Shown piece after piece: positions 36,558 through 45,110 of a DNA stretch of 64,000 nt. Positions within the stretch are counted from its first letter, which is position 1. The number at the start of each line of letters is the position of its first letter. The translations under genes were made by a program, and so were the position numbers. The notes below the pieces were generated by a model. That model was not told where the DNA came from, searched no databases, and worked only from the letters and a program-made list of their open reading frames with translations. The DNA comes from CANIGN01 sp041391385 (GTDB taxonomy: Bacteria > Bdellovibrionota > UBA2428), in NCBI GenBank assembly GCA_041391385.1, contig JAWKOD010000007.1, forward strand, positions 1 through 64,000, given 5' to 3'.

Positions 36558-36881
36558 CTAGCTGTGTTTTTGCAATATATTTTCAATCACTTCTTTGGGC
36601 TGATTTCCCACAAGCTGATCGACCATTTGACCATTTTTAAAAAAGATCAAAGTAGGAATTCCTCGCACACCAAAACGACCAGCAGTTTCTGGGTTTTGAT
36701 CCACATCCATTTTAACAAACTTTACTTTTCCATCATAAGTGCCCGAAAGTTCTTCAAGTTTTGGAGCTAAAGCACGGCAAGGACCACACCAAGTCGCCCA
36801 AAAATCAACAAGTACTGGCGTCGCTGAGCTTAAAACTTCACTTTCGAAACTACTATCTGTAATGGCTTCAATTTGAGACAT
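36558..36881 (-). CDS. trxA: Thioredoxin
   Basis: 107 residues, full-length cytosolic thioredoxin with VDFWATWCGPCRALAPK (redox Cys pair) and cis-Pro RGIPTLIFF. Reduces protein disulfides. Co-oriented with hslO; diverges from the hem operon by 28 bp. Confidence 0.96.
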   Translation of the reverse strand: MSQIEAITDSSFESEVLSSATPVLVDFWATWCGPCRALAPKLEELSGTYDGKVKFVKMDVDQNPETAGRFGVRGIPTLIFFKNGQMVDQLVGNQPKEVIENILQKHS

Positions 36882-36909
36882 ATGCTAAGTTTAGCCCACT
36901 TCTTAAGTC

Positions 36910-37680
36910 ATGCCAAAGCAAACACCTATCTTCTCTCCCTGGCTCGTCGGCTTACTGCCTTGGGTCATAGACCTTCTCTTTAGGACCTCTTTTTTGAACT
37001 CCTTCTGGGGAGCGCTTTTATGGGGTCTCCTCTTAGTTGTCTATTTTGCAGGAGCTAAGCTTAAGGACCCCAAACTCAAAGCCAATTTAAACTCTATTAC
37101 GCTCTTATTATCTATTACCTGGCTCGTGGGCTGGATTCGGGCCCTTCTTTACCCTATCGAAAACCCCTTAAAACCGGCAGCCTCTCTTTATTTTATGCAT
37201 GGCACCTTTTTAGTGGCTGCAGCGGGGATGCTCCTCCTCGTATTCGTTGGCTCCATAGCAGGGCTATTTGCCCAGAAAAAGCTCTTTGCCCCTCGTAACA
37301 CTCAAACACCAGAGACCGAAAGAGGCCCCTCTGTAGAAGGTATTATTAAACTTTGCTCTTGGAGCCTTAGCCTTGCTCGACGTTTTTGGGTCCTAGGAAC
37401 TGCTCTCGCCATTACAGCTCTTGCCGTACAAATTGCTCATAATCATGAATCATGGGTAGAAGAATTCAGTCGTTGGATACATGATCCCGCCGTGTGGTGT
37501 GTTCTTGGACTTGCGACTCTCCTTATTCTTTCTAAATACTTTATACACAGCACTCTTAAGCTCAATCTCTTGTTTCGAAGTTATCTCATTTTAGCGCTCA
37601 CATCCCTTATCGCAGTGAGTGCTGTCTTGTGGGTAGAAAACAGTAAAAACACACACTTTCAAAAGGAGTTCCTGCGCTAA
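36910..37680 (+). CDS. HemX/CcsA-like membrane protein
   Basis: 256 residues with about seven or eight membrane segments, ending one base before the hemA ATG (stop and start overlap by one). Position directly before hemA and the topology resemble HemX, a CcsA-family protein that modulates glutamyl-tRNA reductase or haem handling. The sequence is divergent; no conserved Trp-rich haem motif (WWDxP) is visible, so the assignment rests on context. Confidence 0.6.
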   Translation: MPKQTPIFSPWLVGLLPWVIDLLFRTSFLNSFWGALLWGLLLVVYFAGAKLKDPKLKANLNSITLLLSITWLVGWIRALLYPIENPLKPAASLYFMHGTFLVAAAGMLLLVFVGSIAGLFAQKKLFAPRNTQTPETERGPSVEGIIKLCSWSLSLARRFWVLGTALAITALAVQIAHNHESWVEEFSRWIHDPAVWCVLGLATLLILSKYFIHSTLKLNLLFRSYLILALTSLIAVSAVLWVENSKNTHFQKEFLR

Positions 37681-39014
37681 TGTCAATGCTGAGTAAATTG
37701 TTTTGTCTAAGCGCAAGTTCAAAATCTGCTACACTTGAAGACCGGGAAAAACTCGCTCTCGCTCCAGCCCTTATGGTGCCCTTCCTTAAGAATCTCGCAA
37801 AAGAAGCAGACACTGGCTTTCTTTATTTAAGCACCTGCCATCGAGTTGAAGTTTATGGTCACGGAGCAGACCCGAGCTTAGTTACAAAACTCTGGACCGA
37901 AGCAACAGATACCCGCCCCGAGGCCATACGCTGTTTGAGAGACGCCGCCGCACTTGAGCACTTCTCTCGTGTTGCAGCCGGCCTAGAAAGTGAAATCCTA
38001 GGCGAAAACCAAATCATGGGACAGGTCAGAAGCTCCTTAAGAGAAGCAAAAGAAAACTGCTTATTGACCTCGCCACTTAATCATATGCTCCAACGAGGCT
38101 TGCGGGTAGCGCGTAACATACGAAACGAAAGCCGGGTTGGGGAAGGCCGCGAGAATCTTTCTGACCTCGCAATAACAACTCTTCATGAGGTTTTTGAAAG
38201 TCTGAACGATAAAAGTTTTTTGATCGTCGGAGCCGGAACCATGTCCCTTTTAGCACTCGAGCGACTCAAGTCCCTTAAGGTTTCAAAAATCACATGGATC
38301 AATAGAAGCCGAGATAAAATAGAAGCCCATCCCTACGCGCGTTTTTGTAAAATCGAAGATTTTTCAAATATTGCCCAATTAGTAAACACTCATGATGTAA
38401 ACTTTTTAGCCACTGCTGCTCAACATCCTATTTTATCAAAAGAAATTTTAGAAAAAGCTTCCCTTAATTTCAAAAAGACTCGCATGGCCAACTTAAAAGT
38501 AATTCTTGATCTGGGTCTTCCTCGTAACGCAGCCCCTGATCTCAGTGAACTTGGTTTTATCTTACGTAACGTTGATGATTTTAAAGAAATTTTAGATGAC
38601 CAAGATGCCTTTCAAAAAGAACGTGTCGAATTTGCAGACAAAGTTTTAAAGCGTGACCTTGAAGAAATTAAACGTGATTTTGATTTAGAAACGATAGCGC
38701 CACTTAAAAGGGACTTCCTCGGAAAATGGAAATGGCTAGCTGATGAGATTCTTCTGGAAAATTCAGCAAATCGGGTGTATAATACAGAGCGTTTCTGGGC
38801 AAAGCTCGGTCACGTGCTTATGACGAAAGCAAATGAGCTAGGTCCCTACGAAGGGGGTCAATTTTTGAAGTACTTATGTGAAGGGCTTGATTCCTTTGAG
38901 GTAAATGAAACCTCAAGATCAAACAACGCCTCAGAACAAAAACCTCAAAATACGACACCTACTCAAGAGAATGAAAATAATTTTGTAAATGTTCTTCCTA
39001 TTAGAGAGAGGTAA
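37680..39014 (+). CDS. hemA: Glutamyl-tRNA reductase
   Basis: 444 residues. The catalytic Cys lies in LSTCHRVEVYG (about residue 50), followed by GLESEILGENQIMGQVRSSLREAK, the NADPH-binding IVGAGTMSLLALE, and the C-terminal dimerisation helix. First committed step of tetrapyrrole synthesis from glutamyl-tRNA. The last 40 residues are Asn/Gln/Glu-rich and unusual. Three bases separate it from the HemC-like gene. Confidence 0.93.
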   Translation: MSMLSKLFCLSASSKSATLEDREKLALAPALMVPFLKNLAKEADTGFLYLSTCHRVEVYGHGADPSLVTKLWTEATDTRPEAIRCLRDAAALEHFSRVAAGLESEILGENQIMGQVRSSLREAKENCLLTSPLNHMLQRGLRVARNIRNESRVGEGRENLSDLAITTLHEVFESLNDKSFLIVGAGTMSLLALERLKSLKVSKITWINRSRDKIEAHPYARFCKIEDFSNIAQLVNTHDVNFLATAAQHPILSKEILEKASLNFKKTRMANLKVILDLGLPRNAAPDLSELGFILRNVDDFKEILDDQDAFQKERVEFADKVLKRDLEEIKRDFDLETIAPLKRDFLGKWKWLADEILLENSANRVYNTERFWAKLGHVLMTKANELGPYEGGQFLKYLCEGLDSFEVNETSRSNNASEQKPQNTTPTQENENNFVNVLPIRER

Positions 39015-39017
39015 TTA

Positions 39018-40220
39018 ATGACCACAAAAGGCAGCCAAAACTCGTCTTCAAAAAGTCCTACCCTTAGCCGCTTAAGCGTTTTAGGCGCTAAGAAATCTTC
39101 TGTACTCGGCTCTTCCGTCTTAGGCTCTCGCCTAAGCACCTCTCGACTTGGCTCTCTTTCAAAAACAAAAGATCCCAAAAAGAAATCTACTAATTTAGAT
39201 TTCATCGGATCCTTTCCTCTCAAAAAAGACGACGGCAAAAAGTTAGAAAACAAAAAACAATCAACAGGTCCCGTGTTCACTCCTGGTGAGTACAAAATTG
39301 CATGTCGTGGAACTGAACTCGCTCGCGCCATTCGCAGCGATTTTAAAAACCTTTTCTTAGGTCGTTACAAAAAAGACAAACTTGAAATTTTAGAAGTAGG
39401 CAAAAACAAAGATCATGTGTCTGCTTACTTTAAAGGTGTGCCTTACGAGCAACACAGGAAATCTGTCACTGCTGATAGCTTTGAACAACTTCTTGCGGGC
39501 AGTATCGATCTCGCTGTTCACAACATGAAAGAAATCCCCTTAGAATTACCTGAAGGCCTTATGATTGCTGCCGCTGTTACGCGTGAAGACCCTCGCGATG
39601 CGATGGTAACTCGCGCTACTTATGGAGCTATTCAAGAGCTTCCAACAGCAGCACGTGTAGGCGCACGTTCTCAAAGACGTATTATGCAAATCCGTGCTCT
39701 TCGCACAGATGTTGAAATTATCCCAACTCCCGGACCTCTTCATGAGCGTCTTAAAGAACTAGATCGTGGTGCACTTGATGCACTTATCGTTTCTTGGGCG
39801 GGACTTAGAAGACTCAACATTTCTCCTCGTTACTACGTAGCCCTTCAACCTGAGCTTATGATGCCTGCTCCTTGCCAAGGTATTATCGGTGTTGTTTGTC
39901 GCGTAGCTGACGAAGAACTTAAACAAAAACTTCATTACGTTGAAGACAGCGAAGCAAGCTGGGCTTCACGTTGCGAACGCTCATTCCTTTTAAAGTTCGG
40001 CGATTTTGGCGATGCTCCTGTCGGCGCAAATGCTCACCGCAAAGGAACTCAAGACCCTTGGATTCTCGACACAATTATCGGTAATCCTCGTACTGGCGAA
40101 ATCCTTCGCCATCGCGAAGTGGGTACGAGTCGTTGTAAGCCAGAAAGTCTTGCAGACAAAGCTTATGTAGGAATTCTCTCTAAGGGAGCTCGTAAGTTTT
40201 TGCCTTTCGGGCAAGGCTAG
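39018..40220 (+). CDS. HemC-like protein lacking key catalytic residues, with Ser/Lys-rich N-terminal extension
   Basis: 400 residues. From about residue 90 it follows porphobilinogen deaminase: IACRGTELARA, DLAVHNMKEIP, REDPRDAMVTR, VGARSQRRIMQ, WAGLRRLNI and APCQGIIGVVCR. However, the catalytic Asp (SMKDVP in E. coli) is Glu172, the Cys that holds the dipyrromethane cofactor (GGCQVPIG) is replaced around Gly331 (FGDAPVGA), and RGNVGTR has become PGPLHER. An intact HemC domain exists at 45.1-46.6 kb. The first 85 residues are a low-complexity Ser/Leu/Gly/Lys stretch with SVLGS-type repeats. It probably lost deaminase activity and may bind tetrapyrrole precursors or regulate HemA; this is inference. 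Confidence 0.8.
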   Translation: MTTKGSQNSSSKSPTLSRLSVLGAKKSSVLGSSVLGSRLSTSRLGSLSKTKDPKKKSTNLDFIGSFPLKKDDGKKLENKKQSTGPVFTPGEYKIACRGTELARAIRSDFKNLFLGRYKKDKLEILEVGKNKDHVSAYFKGVPYEQHRKSVTADSFEQLLAGSIDLAVHNMKEIPLELPEGLMIAAAVTREDPRDAMVTRATYGAIQELPTAARVGARSQRRIMQIRALRTDVEIIPTPGPLHERLKELDRGALDALIVSWAGLRRLNISPRYYVALQPELMMPAPCQGIIGVVCRVADEELKQKLHYVEDSEASWASRCERSFLLKFGDFGDAPVGANAHRKGTQDPWILDTIIGNPRTGEILRHREVGTSRCKPESLADKAYVGILSKGARKFLPFGQG

Positions 40221-40248
40221 TTCGCACAAGCTAGATCGCTTTGAATTT

Positions 40249-40956
40249 TTACTTCGGATTTACCATATTACTATATTCAAAGTTCCCAGCGGGAATATCT
40301 TCTCCGTTGGGACCTGCTTTAACACCGAATAGAGTTATAATATCAAAGCCGTACATTTTTGCATAAGATTCGAGGATAAGACTTCTATTCATTCCCTCAA
40401 GAAGCTTAGGCACATCCACAACGTCACCCATCTCAACTTCTAAGAATGAAAGCTGAGAAATCCACGAATTTCTCTGATTGTTATAAATATCAGCCAGGTA
40501 CCCAGGCTCTTCTGCTAAACGATCTCGTGAACTTTTAAAGAGTTCAGGAATAGAAAAGTTTTTTGAATTGGGATTTTCTGGGTGAAATTTATCAAACTTT
40601 TTATTTTTATCTCTAAAGCGTAAAAAATTTACGGCCTCTCTAAAACGAGAATCAAGATCTGCTCTTAACTCTTTATTTCCCACTGAAGAATCACTCGGAT
40701 AAGCCTCTTTCATTTCGGCAGCAAGCTCTGCCTGCGCATCTTTGAGTGTCTTTAAGATTGCACTTCTCAATGCAGCAGGTTGAGTGACGGGTGGAAAATC
40801 ACGCACTAACACCTCTGCTCGACTGCTACCAAGTGCTGAAAGACAAGAATTTTTTTTAGCAATATCTGACCTGTCAGCATAAGAGACTTCCATCAACAAG
40901 AAAAACAATCCTAAAGGAAGACTCACTTTTAGATACGGACTTCTAAAAACAGTCAT
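40249..40956 (-). CDS. Exported protein, unknown
   Basis: 235 residues. Signal peptide (VSLPLGLFFLLMEVSYA), then a charged, mainly helical mature part with a single Cys near its start. No motif or family recognised. It converges with the HemC-like gene; no other context clue. Confidence 0.6.
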   Translation of the reverse strand: MTVFRSPYLKVSLPLGLFFLLMEVSYADRSDIAKKNSCLSALGSSRAEVLVRDFPPVTQPAALRSAILKTLKDAQAELAAEMKEAYPSDSSVGNKELRADLDSRFREAVNFLRFRDKNKKFDKFHPENPNSKNFSIPELFKSSRDRLAEEPGYLADIYNNQRNSWISQLSFLEVEMGDVVDVPKLLEGMNRSLILESYAKMYGFDIITLFGVKAGPNGEDIPAGNFEYSNMVNPK

Positions 40957-41089
40957 AATTTTATTCTACATCATACTGAGATAAGCGATGTCAGTCTTTT
41001 AGACACCTGTCACTTTGTTAAGTACACAAAAGCCCTCCTGTTAAGGCTTCTTAACGCTTTCTTTACATGGAAAAAGCTAAAATTAAAGC

Positions 41090-41818
41090 ATGTTTAGGGG
41101 AGCGCTGAGCTTTATCACTTTTATAGCGATATGTGCCAACCCGCTCGTTTGCTTTGCCACTGTAGCTCAAGCAATTCAAAAATCACCTTACGAGGCAGCA
41201 AACTTAAAATACCAAACTCAATACCAAGAAAGCCTCAAGAAATTAGGTGACCTTGGCGTGGCAAAAGCACTTCAAATGAGAACAACTCTTGGCTTCATCA
41301 ATGACGAAAGCGCTTCTTATAGATTACCTTCTCTCTATTGGGTAGAAACCCATGGCGATGACAAAGTAAAATTAGACAATGAGAGAATTACGACCATTCC
41401 AATTGCTGCAAATAACATTCTTCAAAATGTAGTTGAAAAGGGCTGGGACAAAAAAATTGAAGTTTCTGAAAGCAGTGCAGAGTTTAAAGAATGGCAAGAT
41501 AACAAAGGTAAAACTCCAACTCACTATGTTGTGACCGACATAGAAGGAAACAGACGATTTAAAGACGTAGATGATCTCTTGTATTACAAAGCCCAAAAAC
41601 CTACGATCAAGCAAAAGGATTCGGAGGCCCTTCACCTCGCACTTGCTGATACAACACCTGTCATATCTCCACTGGAAGATTATTTAAAAGCTAACGAAGA
41701 ACTTACCTCTCTCAGCAAAAAGATTAACTCAGTTGTTGGCCGCCTTCCTGGAAGAAATCCTGTGTCTACAGGCGAGCACAGAGACGAAGTTATTACAGAG
41801 TCTCCATCTAATAATTAA
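41090..41818 (+). CDS. Exported protein, unknown
   Basis: 242 residues. Signal peptide (SFITFIAICANPLVCFA), then a polar mature part without recognised motifs. The 3' end overlaps the converging ferrochelatase as that frame now stands; if the hemH frameshift is corrected the overlap shrinks to about 11 bases. Confidence 0.6.
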   Translation: MFRGALSFITFIAICANPLVCFATVAQAIQKSPYEAANLKYQTQYQESLKKLGDLGVAKALQMRTTLGFINDESASYRLPSLYWVETHGDDKVKLDNERITTIPIAANNILQNVVEKGWDKKIEVSESSAEFKEWQDNKGKTPTHYVVTDIEGNRRFKDVDDLLYYKAQKPTIKQKDSEALHLALADTTPVISPLEDYLKANEELTSLSKKINSVVGRLPGRNPVSTGEHRDEVITESPSNN

Positions 41819-42850
41819 AATCTGAAAACACTGTGGTGTCTTTACCCACTTCGCTAAAACATCAGCCCAATCATCACGATCGTTTAAGCTAGACACAAGA
41901 TGAAATTCCTTGCCTCCCGCTTCTATGAAATCATGCTGACCACGCTCACCTAATTCCTCAATTGTTTCTAAGCAGTCTGATGTAAACGCGGGACTTAACA
42001 TAACAAGTCGCTCTACGCCCTTTTTCGGAAGCTCTTTTAATACCACGTCCGTAAAAGGAAGGAGCCACTGATCCACACCAAGCCTGGACTGAAAACTCAT
42101 AGAGTATTCTTCTGTTTTAAGTCCTAAGGTAGCTGCCAAGGAATGAGTCGTGTGCGTACAGTGAGACCTGTAACAAAACTCTGGAGCCGATTCTTTTAAA
42201 CAACACTCAGAATCAATAGGACACTTAGAGCAACCTGGGCTTTTACGTATATGCCTCTCAGGAATTCCATGAAAACTAAAAAGGTAATGTGTTTTGAGTT
42301 TTGAGTTAGAAAACTTTTCTTGCGTTTCTTTCACCCGTGTTGCGAATAACTCTATAAAGTCGTTGTGTGCATAAAATGGCTTCAAAACAGCCTTTACACG
42401 ACAAGGATGCTTTAAATCACGCACATGTGCATCCGTAGAAGCCGAAGAAGCAAGAGCCCATTGAGGATAAAGAGGAAGCAATAAAACTTCTTGAATTCCC
42501 TCAGCTAAAAATTCGTCCAACACATTTTTAAAAGAGGGGTTTGCGTAGCGCATAGCAAACTTAACGCTATAATCAGCACCTAAAGCTGCTTGAACCTTGC
42601 GTGTTAAGTTTTTAGTATTTACAACCAATGGGGAACCCTCTGGAGTCCAAATAATTTCATAAGCCTTAGCGGAAGCCGCAGCTCTCTTTCGAAGTATCAA
42701 GCCACGCACCACAAAAGCCCGTAGAAGATAAGGAAGATCTATTACGAATGGATCCATTAAGAACTGATCCAAATAGCTCCTTAAAGCTTCGGGGGTAGGG
42801 GCATCTGGGCTGCCGAGATTACTGATTAAAACACCGGTTTTTACTGTCAT
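41729..42850 (-). CDS. hemH: Ferrochelatase with internal Cys cluster
   Basis: 373 residues as read. Inserts Fe2+ into a porphyrin. The active-site His is in FSFHGIPERH (His194), and FTDVVLKEL, SPAFTSDCLETIEELG (metal-side Glu residues) follow. Between them is an insert with Cys at 207, 210, 216, 217, 226 and 231, comparable with the internal [2Fe-2S] ligand segment of Myxococcus-type ferrochelatases. The last 30 residues look wrong: adding one base to the T3 run at 41841-41843 gives KDTTVFSDFNY and a stop at 41808, removing most of the overlap with the opposite gene. Last gene of hemCD-hemE-hemY-hemH. Confidence 0.93.
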   Translation of the reverse strand: MTVKTGVLISNLGSPDAPTPEALRSYLDQFLMDPFVIDLPYLLRAFVVRGLILRKRAAASAKAYEIIWTPEGSPLVVNTKNLTRKVQAALGADYSVKFAMRYANPSFKNVLDEFLAEGIQEVLLLPLYPQWALASSASTDAHVRDLKHPCRVKAVLKPFYAHNDFIELFATRVKETQEKFSNSKLKTHYLFSFHGIPERHIRKSPGCSKCPIDSECCLKESAPEFCYRSHCTHTTHSLAATLGLKTEEYSMSFQSRLGVDQWLLPFTDVVLKELPKKGVERLVMLSPAFTSDCLETIEELGERGQHDFIEAGGKEFHLVSSLNDRDDWADVLAKWVKTPQCFQILIIRWRLCNNFVSVLACRHRISSRKAANN

Positions 42851-44086
42851 TATGCTTTCACCAATTCATTCGCTAATTCTTTTGAACTCAATAGAAGTTG
42901 AGAAAGTCCCAACTTACCAAGATAATTTCCGTGGAGATAAACTCGACTCGCTTTAAGTTCTTCTTTCATAGAGGGCCAAGTCTCCCGCAAAAAGATTTCT
43001 AGCTCATGACTATAAAGAGGAAGGCCCTGCGGCCATTGAGTTTTTATAGACTTTAGAGCAGCTTCCTGGACACCAAAGAGGTCTTTTCGTTCTTGAGTTA
43101 TATCATTCATTAAAATTCTTTCTTCGGGCAAATCTCTGGGACTGGAATAGGATTTAATCCAGGTTTCAGAGGACTTCGTGTAACGACTTGGAAAAACTCT
43201 TGAATTTAAAAGTGTCCCCAAAAACTTTCTTTTCTCAACACTCGGATACAAAACCCCAAATGCATTATAAGGCAGAGGCTTTTCATAAAAAAGCGTCGTA
43301 GACGTAACAGCAAGCATCTTTAATCTAAAAAACTCAAAAAACCTCGAAAAGGGCTCAAGATACTTTTGAGCCTCTGACAATGAGCCACAAAAAACAGTAA
43401 TGTCTTTCGTTTGACTTGAATACGTCTCCTCTTGCGAGAAAACAAACTGCACACCGCTCTCTTGCAAGTAAGCCCGCAAGCCCTCAACAAAAGCATTCAT
43501 CCCTTCACGAGGAGCTACACTTAGGATTTTCTTCTTAGGCTTTTTTTTTGCTCCCAACTCTTTTTTCTTAGGAGCAAAAAAACGACCCATGATCAGCTGA
43601 GCATTGAGCTGCGAAATAGGAGCCGCATAAATTCCACCAATGGCTGGTGCTAAGAGGTAGCGTGAGGCTTTTTTACCTAAACGACGTTCACCCCATTGCT
43701 CAAGACTTAAATCTTGGTCGGGGTAAAGAGACCCTTTATTTAAAACCCCAGTAATAATTTTAAAAACAAAAAAATACTTTCGAATAGACTCAAGGGCCAT
43801 GAGTAAAAGCCACCCGACCTTAAAATATAAGCTCTTTTAATACCTGCATCTGCTTGTAGAAGCTCCACTCAATATCCCCTGCTATAAAACGAAGTTCTTC
43901 ACTATCGAGCATTGCATTGGCAGCCTTTTCAGCAACGCCATAGGGAGTTTTTTCTGTTTGAAGGAGCCCTCCCACATAAGAATTTTTTTCAACAACTACA
44001 ATAGGAGCCTCAGGTTCTATTTTTTTTAAATAGTAGGCCAAGGTCAGGCCCGAAAAACCTGCACCGACAATGCGGTAACTCCTCAC
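42850..44086 (-). pseudogene. hemY: Protoporphyrinogen/coproporphyrinogen oxidase, frame broken twice
   Basis: FAD-dependent oxidase of the HemY/HemG family, oxidising the porphyrinogen before iron insertion. The first 70 codons (start 44086) hold the dinucleotide motif RIVGAGFSGLTLAYYL. The next part is in a second frame (LLQADAGIKRAYILRSGGFY, SWPLSLFES) and the C-terminal 300 codons in a third (GVLNKGSLYPDQ, APAIGGIYAAP). One base lost near 43863-43875 and one in the A7 run at 43768-43774 explain it. Corrected length about 415 residues. As the pathway around it is intact, sequence error is at least as likely as gene death. Overlaps hemE upstream (ATGA) and abuts hemH. Confidence 0.85.
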
Positions 44087-45090
44087 TTAAAGGCGTTCCT
44101 TATCCCCTCAACAAAGCGTTTTACATTTGCTTCTTTCGCTTGAGGTGTAATTCCGTGACCCAAATTAGCCACCCATCCCGCACGCTCTGCTGGAGTTAAT
44201 TTTTTGAGTGGGGCTAAAAAATTTTCAAATTCCTTTTCAAAGTCAGCAGACTCGAGCGTCATAAAGTCTTGATTAAAATTCCCCTGAACAAAGCCTTGTT
44301 TTGTCTCCTTGAGCACAGTTGCCATATCAAAATGATGATCGTAACCAAAACCTGCCCCATGACCAGCAAGTGAGTTGTAATGAGCACTTGTTCCATGCTT
44401 CATGTAATAGCCGGTTTTAGAAGTCATTAATTTTTTAACATCTCCCACGAGATGCTCAGCATAGATAGCAGCATCAATCTCGCCAGCAGCTGTATCCATG
44501 ACCAAAACAACTTCGGCTCCTGCCGCTAGCTGCAGTTCAATATTTTTTTGAAGAAAAGGCACCATTAGCTCAGCAAACTTTTTATAAAGCCCCATGAGGG
44601 ACAAACTTTTCTTGAGCTCTCCCTTATGTGAACCCTCGACTGCGTAAACAAATAAAGTCCAAGGACCGCCAACAAAACCAATAAGACTTTTTGAAGTGGG
44701 TAAAAGCTCTCGAGTTTTACGAACAGCTTCGGCTTGAAACTCCATCCCCTTTAAAGCTTCTTCAACTTTTTTAAAGCCTAAAAGCTGTTGATCGTTTTCT
44801 AAGTGCCAGCCCAATTGAGGCCCAGGGTTATATGTCAAAGGCATCCCCAACATCTCGAGTGGGAAAAGCAAATCGCTAAAAAGAATTGAAACATCAAAAT
44901 CAAAATCACGTATGGGGCCCATTGCAACTTCAGCTGCAAGCTCAGGATTTTTGCATAAATCCATAAAGCTATAGGTCTTTTTCATGTTCTGATAATGACT
45001 ATGATAGCGGCCCGCCTGTCTCATCATCCATATAGGAGGTGTAACTAGGGCCTCACGTTTAAGAGCTCTTTGAAAGAGTGTTTCGCTCAC
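44083..45090 (-). CDS. hemE: Uroporphyrinogen decarboxylase
   Basis: 335 residues. The N-terminal signature PPIWMMRQAGRYHSHY, the substrate Asp in ILFSDLLFPLEMLGM, GFVGGPWTLFVY and the C-terminal LGHGITPQA are all conserved. Converts uroporphyrinogen III to coproporphyrinogen III. Lies between hemCD and hemY in one operon. Confidence 0.95.
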   Translation of the reverse strand: MSETLFQRALKREALVTPPIWMMRQAGRYHSHYQNMKKTYSFMDLCKNPELAAEVAMGPIRDFDFDVSILFSDLLFPLEMLGMPLTYNPGPQLGWHLENDQQLLGFKKVEEALKGMEFQAEAVRKTRELLPTSKSLIGFVGGPWTLFVYAVEGSHKGELKKSLSLMGLYKKFAELMVPFLQKNIELQLAAGAEVVLVMDTAAGEIDAAIYAEHLVGDVKKLMTSKTGYYMKHGTSAHYNSLAGHGAGFGYDHHFDMATVLKETKQGFVQGNFNQDFMTLESADFEKEFENFLAPLKKLTPAERAGWVANLGHGITPQAKEANVKRFVEGIRNAFK

Positions 45091-45110
45091 AGAAGATATC
45101 TAATCACTGC

